Part shown: positions 54,049-62,561 of the stretch, piece by piece
Position numbering within the stretch: the stretch's first letter is position 1
Layout: each line of letters opens with the position of its first letter
Source: Desulfocapsa sp050291935
GTDB lineage: Bacteria; Desulfobacterota; Desulfobulbia; Desulfobulbales; Desulfocapsaceae
NCBI GenBank assembly: GCA_050291935.1
Contig: JBNKKR010000005.1
Location: 62,001-126,000, forward strand
Length of the DNA: 64,000 nucleotides
Direction of reading: 5' to 3'
Position numbers and translations under genes: made by a program
The notes under the pieces: model-generated
What the model was told of the DNA's origin: nothing
The model's input: the letters and a program-made list of their open reading frames with translations, nothing else
Databases searched by the model: none

Positions 54049-54798
54049 ATGAAATCTTGGTTTTTTATCTTACTCCTTTTTTTTGTTTTTCTTACTTCCT
54101 GCTCAACGCATCAACATGATGATATAAAAAGCGTCAATGCTCTTCATGAAATACCCACTCCGGAAGAGTTTTCTCTAGGAGTTGGTGATGAAATAGACTT
54201 TAGCGTTTGGCGACACGATGATCTGGAGAGAAAACTTGTCGTTGATCCGGTTGGCAATGTTTATTTTCCATTGATTGGGGAGGTGTTAGTAGAGGGAATG
54301 ACTTTGTCAGAATTGAGAAAAGAAGTATCACATAGACTGGAACACTATTTAGTTGATCCAACCATTGATATTCATGTAACAACAATAAAAAGCCAGAAAG
54401 TGCACATCTTTGGCGAGGTAAAATCTCCAAGCACAATAGCTTTGGGGCAGAAAATGTTCATTTGGGAAGCTATTGCTTCAGCTGGTGGTTTTACCAATGA
54501 TGCCAACAAAAATGATGTGCTTCTTATAAGGACTGTTGATGGTACATCAACACCATTTCACCTGGATCTTCAGAAGATGATCGAGAATGGAGATCTTAAT
54601 CAAGGCTATTATCTGGCAAACAATGATGTTCTCTATATTCCTCCAAGCTCTATTGTAAATGTAGAGAGATTTATGACCAGAGTGAACAACATTATCAATC
54701 CATTTGTTACTCTTGAAAGGAGTATTATTCTTTGGCCGAATCTGGTTGACGCCTTGGAAGACGGTTCTTCTTCCACAAATATAACCGTTTCTCCATGA
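54049..54798 (+). CDS. Wza-like polysaccharide export outer-membrane lipoprotein
   Basis: 249 residues from ATG 54049 (AAGG nine bases upstream); the longer frame from 53983 is rejected since the signal peptide begins here. The lipobox FLTSCSTHQ marks a lipoprotein. The polysaccharide export domain follows with FSLGVGDEIDFSVWRH, VDPVGNVYFPLIGEV and GMTLSELRKEV, then an SLBB domain (VHIFGEVKSPSTIALG) and IWEAIASAGGFTNDAN. It is shorter than E. coli Wza (about 360 mature residues), having only one clear SLBB repeat, which fits a pared-down exporter. It forms the outer-membrane channel of the polymer. Wzc-like and polymerase genes follow. Confidence 0.92.
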   Translation: MKSWFFILLLFFVFLTSCSTHQHDDIKSVNALHEIPTPEEFSLGVGDEIDFSVWRHDDLERKLVVDPVGNVYFPLIGEVLVEGMTLSELRKEVSHRLEHYLVDPTIDIHVTTIKSQKVHIFGEVKSPSTIALGQKMFIWEAIASAGGFTNDANKNDVLLIRTVDGTSTPFHLDLQKMIENGDLNQGYYLANNDVLYIPPSSIVNVERFMTRVNNIINPFVTLERSIILWPNLVDALEDGSSSTNITVSP

Positions 54799-54979
54799 GA
54801 AATTTTGTCGATGTAGTTCAGAACGTGGATAATAATTGATGGTGGTGGATTCTCCTTATGACTCGTAAATATTTTACTGTGTACCTTGGGATGAAAGAAG
54901 TTTTGTCTTTCAATCTGCGGTAGAATGAAAGCAGTCGTAAGCTTGCAAAACAAATAATTTAAGGAAGAATACTTCTATT

Positions 54980-57163
54980 ATGACCTTTCATGAAAAGCAT
55001 GCCAATCAAAATTGGGGGCCAATGATTGCTGGTATTTATTTAGTTCCTGCGGTTTCGATTGCTCTTATAATTACGATTCTTCTTGCTATTGGTTCCTACT
55101 TTGTAAATCCTATTTACGAAGCCACTACGACCTTAACTCTTGATAATAATCTAAGTGAAGTATTGAAGGGCTTAAAAACTCCTTTTCCTTCAACAGCGGC
55201 TGATGACTTTATCAGGGTAGAGTATTTTGCAACTAATACTCTTGGAGTTATGAGTTATCCGGAAATAGCTCAGGATGTTATTGATACGTTTGACTTGAAA
55301 GATGGTTCAGGAAAGAAGATTTCCCCCGACGATCTTCTCACGGATAATGGCTTAACGCTCTCCCTTTCTGATCCCGGAAAAGGGATTTCCATAGAATGGG
55401 TTGCCGATACCCAGTTGTTTGCAGTGAAAGGGTTTGCAAGGAGTCCTGAAGAGGCGGCTGAATTGTCAGAAGCATATACGAAATGCTTTCTTGATTATAA
55501 TCGCAATATGTCCAATTCCACTCTAGATGCGATTAACGAGCGGCTGATCTCTAATAACAAGTGGATGAAAGAAGAGGTCGCTAAATTAGAGAGTTCCATA
55601 AAAGAGGTGAGAGTAGCGAATAATGTCTTTGACATTGACAATATTCAATCAAAACTTTCGTCCTCTATTCTTACAATTGATGAGACGATTGTTGATGCAA
55701 CCTATGCGGAAGAGGTATACCAGGCCAAACGGGAATATCTTTCTTCGCAAATAGAAAAATTTAAAATCCTGGAAGAATATGAAAAGACCATGCAGATTAA
55801 TCCAGGCATTACATCGTTGCAGTCAACAATCAGAACGTTACTTTCAGAATTGCGTGAGGCCGCCGTTGAATACACTCCATCTCACCCCACCTATAAGATA
55901 CTGGAAGAGAAAATAAAAGTTTCGCGGGAACTCCTTGCAAAAGAGGCGAAAACGATAGCCTACGAGACGAAAGAAAAGAAACCGTTACTCTATGATGAAC
56001 TGCTGGAAAGAATGATTGATTTGTCAAGTGAACATCTTTTTTATGATATCTATATGACTCATCTTGAAAAACTGAAGGCAAGCTATCGTGAACGTCTTGC
56101 CGAATTAGTTGTAATTGAGAATCAAATAACTGAGCTGGAGGAGAAAAAGAGCAATATAAGCACCTCGTTAACGAACAACATAAATGATATGTCCTGGATC
56201 AGGAACCTAAGAGGGAAAAATATACCTTTGCTCCAAGTTGTTTCACGAACCAATCCCAATATCCAGGATAAGAAATCACTACGCTCTTTTCCTAAACGAA
56301 AAATTCTGGTGGTCCTGACATTTAGCGCATCTATCTTTCTTATCTTCTTTTATCTTTTTGCCAGGGAAATTCAGGCAGAAACCCTTTATCGCTCATGGCA
56401 ATTATCTCCTCAGAAAAATCGGAATATAGTTGAACTTCCTGATTCAGAGTTTTCCTCTTTTGACAATCAGTCGTTGGCTGAAATTTGCCGTAATATTCAT
56501 TCTGTCTGTGTTGCTTCCCGGAAAAGTAAAATAGTGAGGGTGACAGGCGCTTTCCAGGGTTCTGGACAAGAAGCTGTTGCCAGTGCTATTGCCTGGTACC
56601 TGAACCGTTTTGGTAATGAAGTTGTTCTATTGGATGGTGATATTATCAGGGGTAAAATCACAAAAAATATGGGGCTTGACGGGCGGATTGGATTACAGGA
56701 GTTGCTGAGTGGCAATGCAGATATTGCGGATATTGTTTATAGAGTGGACGATCTTGATATAAAAGTTATTCCAGTTGGTTCTGCTGATCTTGTTCATTGT
56801 GATAGAACTGCTATTAAGCGGATTTATAGTATGCTGGAAGAGCTAACAGGAGAAAATTGCCAGGTTGTGATTCTTGATTCACCTGTGGCAGAGGATCAAT
56901 TTCTTTTGGCAGAGGCCTTTGCTGCTGGGCATCAGGTGGTTACGATAGAATCTGCTACTGTCTCTATTATGGATGTGGAAAAAGTATATCGGGAGATGGC
57001 CCAATCTGGTGTATCAGAAAGAAGTAGTGTTGATGTCGTTCTTACCAACCTACCATTTAGCGCTGACATCTTCAGCTTTAAAGGATTGATTCAGCTAGCA
57101 GTTCGTTTTGTCGTCAATCCTTTCGGCATAAAAAGAAAACAACGTGCTCATCGTGCTACATGA
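54980..57163 (+). CDS. Wzc-like polysaccharide co-polymerase with degraded P-loop domain
   Basis: 727 residues. Membrane segment 1 (about residues 20-44), a long periplasmic Wzz/GNVR region with coiled coil (residues ~170-430), membrane segment 2 (about 445-465) and a cytosolic BY-kinase-like domain. In that domain the Walker A region reads TGAFQGSGQEAV (residues 522-533), where the essential K-[S/T] is replaced by Q530-E531. Walker A' is VVLLDGDIIRG and Walker B VVILDSPVAE. No tyrosine cluster ends the protein (last residues KQRAHRAT). It should set chain length, but kinase activity is unlikely. A 181-base gap precedes it, and the polymerase gene overlaps its end. Confidence 0.88.
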   Translation: MTFHEKHANQNWGPMIAGIYLVPAVSIALIITILLAIGSYFVNPIYEATTTLTLDNNLSEVLKGLKTPFPSTAADDFIRVEYFATNTLGVMSYPEIAQDVIDTFDLKDGSGKKISPDDLLTDNGLTLSLSDPGKGISIEWVADTQLFAVKGFARSPEEAAELSEAYTKCFLDYNRNMSNSTLDAINERLISNNKWMKEEVAKLESSIKEVRVANNVFDIDNIQSKLSSSILTIDETIVDATYAEEVYQAKREYLSSQIEKFKILEEYEKTMQINPGITSLQSTIRTLLSELREAAVEYTPSHPTYKILEEKIKVSRELLAKEAKTIAYETKEKKPLLYDELLERMIDLSSEHLFYDIYMTHLEKLKASYRERLAELVVIENQITELEEKKSNISTSLTNNINDMSWIRNLRGKNIPLLQVVSRTNPNIQDKKSLRSFPKRKILVVLTFSASIFLIFFYLFAREIQAETLYRSWQLSPQKNRNIVELPDSEFSSFDNQSLAEICRNIHSVCVASRKSKIVRVTGAFQGSGQEAVASAIAWYLNRFGNEVVLLDGDIIRGKITKNMGLDGRIGLQELLSGNADIADIVYRVDDLDIKVIPVGSADLVHCDRTAIKRIYSMLEELTGENCQVVILDSPVAEDQFLLAEAFAAGHQVVTIESATVSIMDVEKVYREMAQSGVSERSSVDVVLTNLPFSADIFSFKGLIQLAVRFVVNPFGIKRKQRAHRAT

Positions 57164-58757
57164 TATCGCCATAGCCAAACCCAGGCCAGCTATTTCAGTT
57201 TGGGAATTCGTAGTCTTTATTTTTACTTGTTCTGCATGCTCCATCTGGACTTTACAGTGTAAAATACCCATTGTCGTTGTTCTTGCCTTTGCGGTTGCAA
57301 CCGTTGCCTTTTACCGGCCTGTCGTAGGCGTTTTTTTTCTTACCGTACTTATGCCCATTCAGAGTGTCTTCTTTCTGATCCTGGCATTATGGTCAACTCC
57401 GGCATCATTCAATAACTACCTGTTAAATGTTGTTGACATGAATCACCTAAATAATTTTGTTGGCCACTTTTTTCCAATTAAGGTTTATCCGTTTGAGATT
57501 ATAGCGTTTTTGCTTATTCCTTCTTGGTTGTACTTGTCCTTGGTTGTGAATAAGAGGCAAAAAAATGGGTTTTCCACTGGGCGTGTATCTAAATTCATCC
57601 ATCTAGAAAGGTGGTTGGTATATTTTATTATCGCTTTTGAAATATGGGCTCTTTTTTCTCTTACCTGGGTTCCATACGTTGAGGGGTCATTCTATGGTCT
57701 TGTTCGTTTTTCCTGTAATTTTCTGATCATTGTTTTCCTGATAAGTGCACTTAAAAGTTACCAGTCGTTGGTACAAGTTTTTACTGTTTTTTTTATTTTT
57801 GCCGTTATCCTTGGAATAATTGCTGCAATTTCGACATTTAAAGGCTTTGATGCTTTCCTCCCTTTCTTTGGGAACGAAAAGGTTTCTATCCAGCTTTATC
57901 TGAGCGTATTCGATAAAGCTGCTGGTTTTGATCGCCAAACATTGGGAATGATGACAGGACATGGGCTTACCGGAAAACATGAGCTTGGAATGTATCTGAT
58001 AACGGCAATTTTTTTTACACCTGTTCTTGTCAGACAATACAAATCAACTGCCGCCAGAGCACTTATAGTTATCTGTTCTTTATTTTTGCTTGCTGTTATT
58101 TTCAGGGGGCCGATGAAGACAATTATTCTCGGCAGTTTTCTGGTAACTATGACTATGGTCTGGTTTTTGCCGCAAATTCGTAAATCTTTCTTACTTGTAA
58201 TGGTTGTTTTAATTGCAGTAAATATTTTCGGGTTTGTTTGCTCTGGCGCCATGAGGGCCCAGTATAAAACGAAGATGGGTCAGACCACCGGAAATATCAA
58301 GAACTACAATTCAAAAAGCCGCTACAGCCTGGGTACTATGGCCTTCAGATTTGGAGCCTGGGAGGAAACTTTTACTAAAATTGTTGAAGATAAGGCATTA
58401 GGAGCGGGGGCTGAAAATCTCAATCGAGACCAGACCTTTAACTATGTTCATTCCCATAATCTTATCCTCAATCTTACATACGATTATGGTTTGCCAGGAT
58501 TTATCTTTGTGGCTCTTTTTATCGTAAATCTTTTACTGTTTGGCTGGAAAATGGTTGCAAGTCGTGCCAGACCGCCAACTGATCTGTGGTGGGCGCAAAT
58601 ATGTATACTCGGGGCTACGTTTACCTGTCTGCTGGATTATATGGTGGATTGTTGGATATGGGATCCTCAGCTCTATTATCTCCTTGGCTTATTTTGGGCG
58701 GTATCAAGAATTACCATTAATGGTGGAGAGGTTGAATTTGCGACCACCACATGGTAG
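57144..58757 (+). CDS. Wzy/O-antigen-ligase-like polymerase
   Basis: 537 residues starting at GTG 57144 (or GTG 57153), overlapping the Wzc-like gene by 20 or 11 bases. About eleven membrane segments occur, with a large external loop (about residues 370-440) containing SKSRYSLGTMAFRFGAWEE and, after it, LGAGAENLN and YVHSHNLILNLTYDYGLPGF. The H-N-L-x-L motif in the loop is that of the O-antigen ligase/Wzy polymerase family. It should link lipid-borne repeat units at the periplasmic face. It is the only such gene in the window and directly follows the Wza and Wzc genes, which supports a polymerase role. Confidence 0.86.
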   Translation: MLIVLHDIAIAKPRPAISVWEFVVFIFTCSACSIWTLQCKIPIVVVLAFAVATVAFYRPVVGVFFLTVLMPIQSVFFLILALWSTPASFNNYLLNVVDMNHLNNFVGHFFPIKVYPFEIIAFLLIPSWLYLSLVVNKRQKNGFSTGRVSKFIHLERWLVYFIIAFEIWALFSLTWVPYVEGSFYGLVRFSCNFLIIVFLISALKSYQSLVQVFTVFFIFAVILGIIAAISTFKGFDAFLPFFGNEKVSIQLYLSVFDKAAGFDRQTLGMMTGHGLTGKHELGMYLITAIFFTPVLVRQYKSTAARALIVICSLFLLAVIFRGPMKTIILGSFLVTMTMVWFLPQIRKSFLLVMVVLIAVNIFGFVCSGAMRAQYKTKMGQTTGNIKNYNSKSRYSLGTMAFRFGAWEETFTKIVEDKALGAGAENLNRDQTFNYVHSHNLILNLTYDYGLPGFIFVALFIVNLLLFGWKMVASRARPPTDLWWAQICILGATFTCLLDYMVDCWIWDPQLYYLLGLFWAVSRITINGGEVEFATTTW

Positions 58758-58865
58758 TTTTGTTTTAAAGAGTGATGACAATAGTGTGATTTTACAGGAT
58801 CAACTAAAAGTCATACTCGTACTCACTTCCTCTGTTTGCTCCAAATTATAACGAAAAACGTATTG

Positions 58866-58887
58866 AACCAATTGCGAACTATTGGTT
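58866..58887. repeat. Inverted repeat before the transglutaminase-fold gene
   Basis: AACCAAT (58866-58872) and ATTGGTT (58881-58887) form a perfect 7-bp stem with an eight-base loop. Four bases later lies a strong Shine-Dalgarno-like AAGGAGG (58891-58897) with no start codon at a usual distance; the gene's ATG is at 58921. It may be a leader structure. Confidence 0.3.
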
Positions 58888-58920
58888 GTGAAGGAGGGAG
58901 CAATCGAAAATAGGGACAAG

Positions 58921-61305
58921 ATGAAGCGTAAATATATCCTATTTATTCTGGGTTGTATCTTTTGTTGGGTGACAGTTGCCAAAGGAGATATGCGAACTGT
59001 ATTGGATCCTGATAATTTTTACAGATTGCAGGATAATCTCTTGGTTAATGGTGGGTTTGAGACTGGTGAAAATGATTTGCCGACTGGCTGGAAAGTCTCA
59101 ACTACTACTAGTTCGCAACTGAAGTTTATATGGGATACAAAACGGAAGAATGGAGGAAAATATAGCGCATCTATCTGGTGCCAGGGGAGTTATTCTGGTG
59201 CTTGGTCGCAGGACGTTCTCATAAATCCTGGGGAAGTGTATATGATAAAAGGGCATGTGGCATTTGCGAACTTAAGCCCCTTATCAAAATGCAAAATAAA
59301 TTTACTCTTCAAGGATGAAAAGGGCTTGCCGGTGAAGCAAATTGATTTGCCTTTTCATTCAAATGGAAGTCGTAATTTTGCCGAGGATTTTCCAGGTGGT
59401 CTAAAATTTAGAGTGCCTGATGATTCTATGTCATTGACTGTGAGGTGTATACTGCAGGGACCGGGAAAGGCGTGGTTTGATGATCTTTATTTAGCTAAAA
59501 CGCCAACCGGTTCTTTTACTGGTAGAGTACGCTCGGGTGGTAAACCATTGACCGGTGCAATTGTTGAGATTTTATATCCTGTATGGGGGAAGCGTTATTC
59601 AATTTTGACCGATTCCAATGGCAAATATAGATTGGATGGGGTTCCTCTAGCGTCGTCAAGATATGCTGTTAAAGCATATAAAGAAGGGTATATAAATCAG
59701 TCACATGGCAATCTGGGAATTACCCCAGGATCAGAAACATCCGTTAATTTTGATCTTCAACAAGGTACAAATCCTGCTTTACTACAAATTGTATTTGGCT
59801 CTGTTTCATCCTCTAAAGAACAAGAGTTTTCCAAAGTTCCGAAAGGAGCCAGGATTCCGTCAGAAAAAAACGGCTATCCTTCCTTTATCTTACCTTTTTT
59901 GCAGAGTGATCAGTTTTCTGAGCTTCAAAATCCTGAAATACAGACAGTCGTACATGAAATTTTGAGTGGTGTAGCGCTGGATCAGAGAAATGATACAAGA
60001 ACAGTTGCACTTGCCGTTTACGACTGGGTAAACCGTAACATTGAACACGTTTCCGTTTTTGAAGACCCCGCTGGCAGGGGCCCCATAATGCGTGAGAAAA
60101 CGCAGAAAGATACTTTACCAGCATCAGCCACCTACACGTCAACGAGAGGTCATGACTCTTTTGCTGAAATTTTAGAAAATAATATGAAAAAACGTCCACT
60201 TCTGGATGTGACTTCCTTGAAGACATGGGGGGGGAATTGGTATGATTGGGTTCTGCGTCCCCACGAGTTACTTCGCTATAAAACAGGAATTTGTATCGAA
60301 CGGGCTTTGTTACTAACAGGACTATTACGGGCTCTCAATATTCCAGCTCGTGCTGCCGTTGAAAAACTAGAGTTTTGGGCTCAAACAGACGCAGGAAATG
60401 GTACTTGGGTAGGGCTTGATCCAACACGTGGTCGTAATGAGTATCGGAAAAATGGAAAATTGGGGGTCGGTTTTGAGAGCCCTCGCCTTGCTTTTTATTC
60501 CATTAATAGCCGACCATTGCTGCAAATGGACCTGGATGCTGCAAAAGGAGTGATTTGGTATGAGCTTCATCCCTATGAGCTTGAGTATGACTTTTCTGAC
60601 GCTGGTTTAAGTCAAGCCATGAATGCTTTGCAGGAGATGTCAAAAACGGGACTTGCGCCGCCTCCACAGAAAAAAAAACGGAATAGATCTGCAAAATATA
60701 TAACAACGTTTCGGATTTTAACCATTGATCCATCAGATCTTATCGGTCAGGAATTTTTGACGGTAAAATTTCCGATTGTGGCAGATTCTCAACTTTATAG
60801 TAATACTGGGGAATATGGTTATCAGGTTAATTTTCCCAATAGCGTTGTTTCGACCTCATTGGAAACCATAAAATCTGAAAAGAAAGGAAGGTATGAGCAA
60901 TGGGTATCAATTCGGATTATGCTTTCAAAAATCCCCAAAAGAGCAAATCCCTCCCATGAAATTCCACCGCCAATAAACAGAAACAAAAAAAATCCGGGTA
61001 TTTCTCAAGGGAATTTTGAAGAGAAAAGCCGACTATCAGATGAAAGTGGAAATAATCGTTTTCCTCATGCTAGTAGGGGGAATTTGCAGTCTGGAGATGC
61101 TAATAGGATGAAAGGCGTGGGCCCCAACCGCGCCAGGCTGCAAGCCAAGCCCAAAGGGGATTTTATTGAAGATTTTGACCGGGATGGTGATGGCAAGGTT
61201 TCAGAAGAAGAATTTTCAGGACGATTTTTTATGAGGCTTGATCGCAATCGTGATGGGTATATAGATGCAACTGAGGCCCCGGTGCCCAAAAATCCAATTC
61301 CATAG
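58921..61305 (+). CDS. Secreted multi-domain protein: transglutaminase fold plus EF-hands
   Basis: 794 residues from ATG 58921, where a signal peptide begins (YILFILGCIFCWVTVAKG). Domains in order: a carbohydrate-binding-like region (LLVNGGFETGENDLPTGW, about residues 35-195), a carboxypeptidase-regulatory-like beta domain (TGRVRSGGKPLTGAIVEI, DSNGKYRLDGVP), a transglutaminase-like core (VYDWVNRNIEH, C458 in TGICIERALLLTGLL, D500 in GLDPTRG), and two EF-hands at the end (DRDGDGKVSEEE, DRNRDGYIDATE). Between C458 and D500 there is no His at all, so the usual Cys-His-Asp triad is incomplete and catalysis is doubtful. It is probably an extracellular, calcium-binding, polymer-associated protein. 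The upstream open frame to 58882 is not needed. Confidence 0.8.
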   Translation: MKRKYILFILGCIFCWVTVAKGDMRTVLDPDNFYRLQDNLLVNGGFETGENDLPTGWKVSTTTSSQLKFIWDTKRKNGGKYSASIWCQGSYSGAWSQDVLINPGEVYMIKGHVAFANLSPLSKCKINLLFKDEKGLPVKQIDLPFHSNGSRNFAEDFPGGLKFRVPDDSMSLTVRCILQGPGKAWFDDLYLAKTPTGSFTGRVRSGGKPLTGAIVEILYPVWGKRYSILTDSNGKYRLDGVPLASSRYAVKAYKEGYINQSHGNLGITPGSETSVNFDLQQGTNPALLQIVFGSVSSSKEQEFSKVPKGARIPSEKNGYPSFILPFLQSDQFSELQNPEIQTVVHEILSGVALDQRNDTRTVALAVYDWVNRNIEHVSVFEDPAGRGPIMREKTQKDTLPASATYTSTRGHDSFAEILENNMKKRPLLDVTSLKTWGGNWYDWVLRPHELLRYKTGICIERALLLTGLLRALNIPARAAVEKLEFWAQTDAGNGTWVGLDPTRGRNEYRKNGKLGVGFESPRLAFYSINSRPLLQMDLDAAKGVIWYELHPYELEYDFSDAGLSQAMNALQEMSKTGLAPPPQKKKRNRSAKYITTFRILTIDPSDLIGQEFLTVKFPIVADSQLYSNTGEYGYQVNFPNSVVSTSLETIKSEKKGRYEQWVSIRIMLSKIPKRANPSHEIPPPINRNKKNPGISQGNFEEKSRLSDESGNNRFPHASRGNLQSGDANRMKGVGPNRARLQAKPKGDFIEDFDRDGDGKVSEEEFSGRFFMRLDRNRDGYIDATEAPVPKNPIP

Positions 61306-61371
61306 TAAGTATAGATCAAGGATAGTTGGTTCCAGAGTCTTTCAAAAACCTAAAACAACTATGGTTCACCC

Positions 61372-62328
61372 ATGAAAACAGCACTGATATGTGGAATATC
61401 TGGTCAGGATGGAGCCTATTTGGCACAGCTTCTTTTGACAAAAGGGTATAAGGTATACGGCGCGTCAAGGGATGCCCACTCCTGTTCTTTTCATAATTTG
61501 GGATTGTTGGGAATAAAAAAGAAAGTCTCAACTATTTCTTTAGCAATTAATGATTTTAGAAGTGTTTTACAGGCACTGCAAAGAGTAAATCCTGATGAGG
61601 TTTATAACCTTGCTGGGCAAAGTTCAGTCGGTTTGTCGTTTGAGCAGCCGGTGGAAACATTGGAAAGCATCAGTATCGGCACATTAAATTTTTTGGAGGC
61701 GATTCGGTTTACCGGCAAAGATATAAAATTTTATAATGCGGGTTCCAGCGAATGTTTTGGAAATACCAAAGGCGTACGGGCAAATGAAGAAACACCATTT
61801 CGGCCTAGGAGTCCTTATGCTGTAGCGAAATCGTCGGCCCACTGGATTGTTGCTAATTATCGCGAGGCGTATGATTTGTTTGCTTGTACAGGGATTCTTT
61901 TTAATCATGAATCACCTTTACGACCAAATCGTTTTGTAACAAAGAAAATTATTTCATATGCATGCCGTATTAGTGGTGGCAGTGGTGAAATGTTATCGCT
62001 GGGCAATATTTCCATTAGAAGGGACTGGGGATGGGCTCCTGAGTACGTGCAGGCAATGTGGCTAATGTTACAGGAAAAATTACCAGAAGACTATGTTATT
62101 GCCACTGGAGTGAGCAGGTCTTTAGAAGAATTGGTTGATTTGGCTTTTAAGGAAGTTGGTTTGTATTGGAAAGATCATGTGGTGCTTGATAAAGAGCTGT
62201 TACGGCCAACAGATGTTCTTGAAGGGTGTGGCAGTGCCGAAAAAGCTGAAAAACAGTTGGGATGGAAGGCAAGTTTTGGGCTGGAAGATGTCGTTCGAGA
62301 GATGATACGAGCTGAGCAAATTGTATAA
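61372..62328 (+). CDS. gmd: GDP-mannose 4,6-dehydratase
   Basis: 318 residues. The Rossmann motif GISGQDGAYL lies at residues 8-17, the catalytic Ser/Glu in GSSECFGN (about 124-131), Y149-x3-K153 in SPYAVAKSS, and the Gmd signature NHESPLRP at 178-185 (usually NHESPRRG). It converts GDP-mannose to GDP-4-keto-6-deoxymannose in the cytosol, the branch point to GDP-fucose, GDP-rhamnose and perosamine. The next enzyme of any of these routes is not clearly present; the SDR at 28664 is one unproven candidate. It is shorter than the usual 340-370 residues, mainly at the C-terminus. The L instead of R in the signature may alter cofactor or sugar binding. Confidence 0.88.
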   Translation: MKTALICGISGQDGAYLAQLLLTKGYKVYGASRDAHSCSFHNLGLLGIKKKVSTISLAINDFRSVLQALQRVNPDEVYNLAGQSSVGLSFEQPVETLESISIGTLNFLEAIRFTGKDIKFYNAGSSECFGNTKGVRANEETPFRPRSPYAVAKSSAHWIVANYREAYDLFACTGILFNHESPLRPNRFVTKKIISYACRISGGSGEMLSLGNISIRRDWGWAPEYVQAMWLMLQEKLPEDYVIATGVSRSLEELVDLAFKEVGLYWKDHVVLDKELLRPTDVLEGCGSAEKAEKQLGWKASFGLEDVVREMIRAEQIV

Positions 62329-62561
62329 TGTTGTTTTCTTCGAAATGAAGTAAAGAGGGATATTTATTTTTCTTGGTTGGAATCAGCAATCAATTGGTAG
62401 GTAAAATTTCAGTACCCTGTCTTAAGAAGACTATGAATATACTCTATCAAAAAAAACTTACAATTTGAACCTTCAGGCGTTGTTTCGTTATTTGATTGTT
62501 GAAGAATCGTTGGAATCTATTTGTTGGTAGCTATGGCATGTAAAAGGAAAAAACAGGGATA
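62329..62561. other. Intergenic stretch, 233 bp
   Basis: I see no gene, no strong hairpin and no convincing promoter in this AT-rich gap. The GT4 gene that follows has only AAAGGAAAAAACAGGG as a possible ribosome site. Confidence 0.4.

Noticed and set aside
54858..54956. Very short open frames in the Wza-Wzc gap
   Set aside because: The frames (21 and 10 codons) have no ribosome site and no recognisable product.
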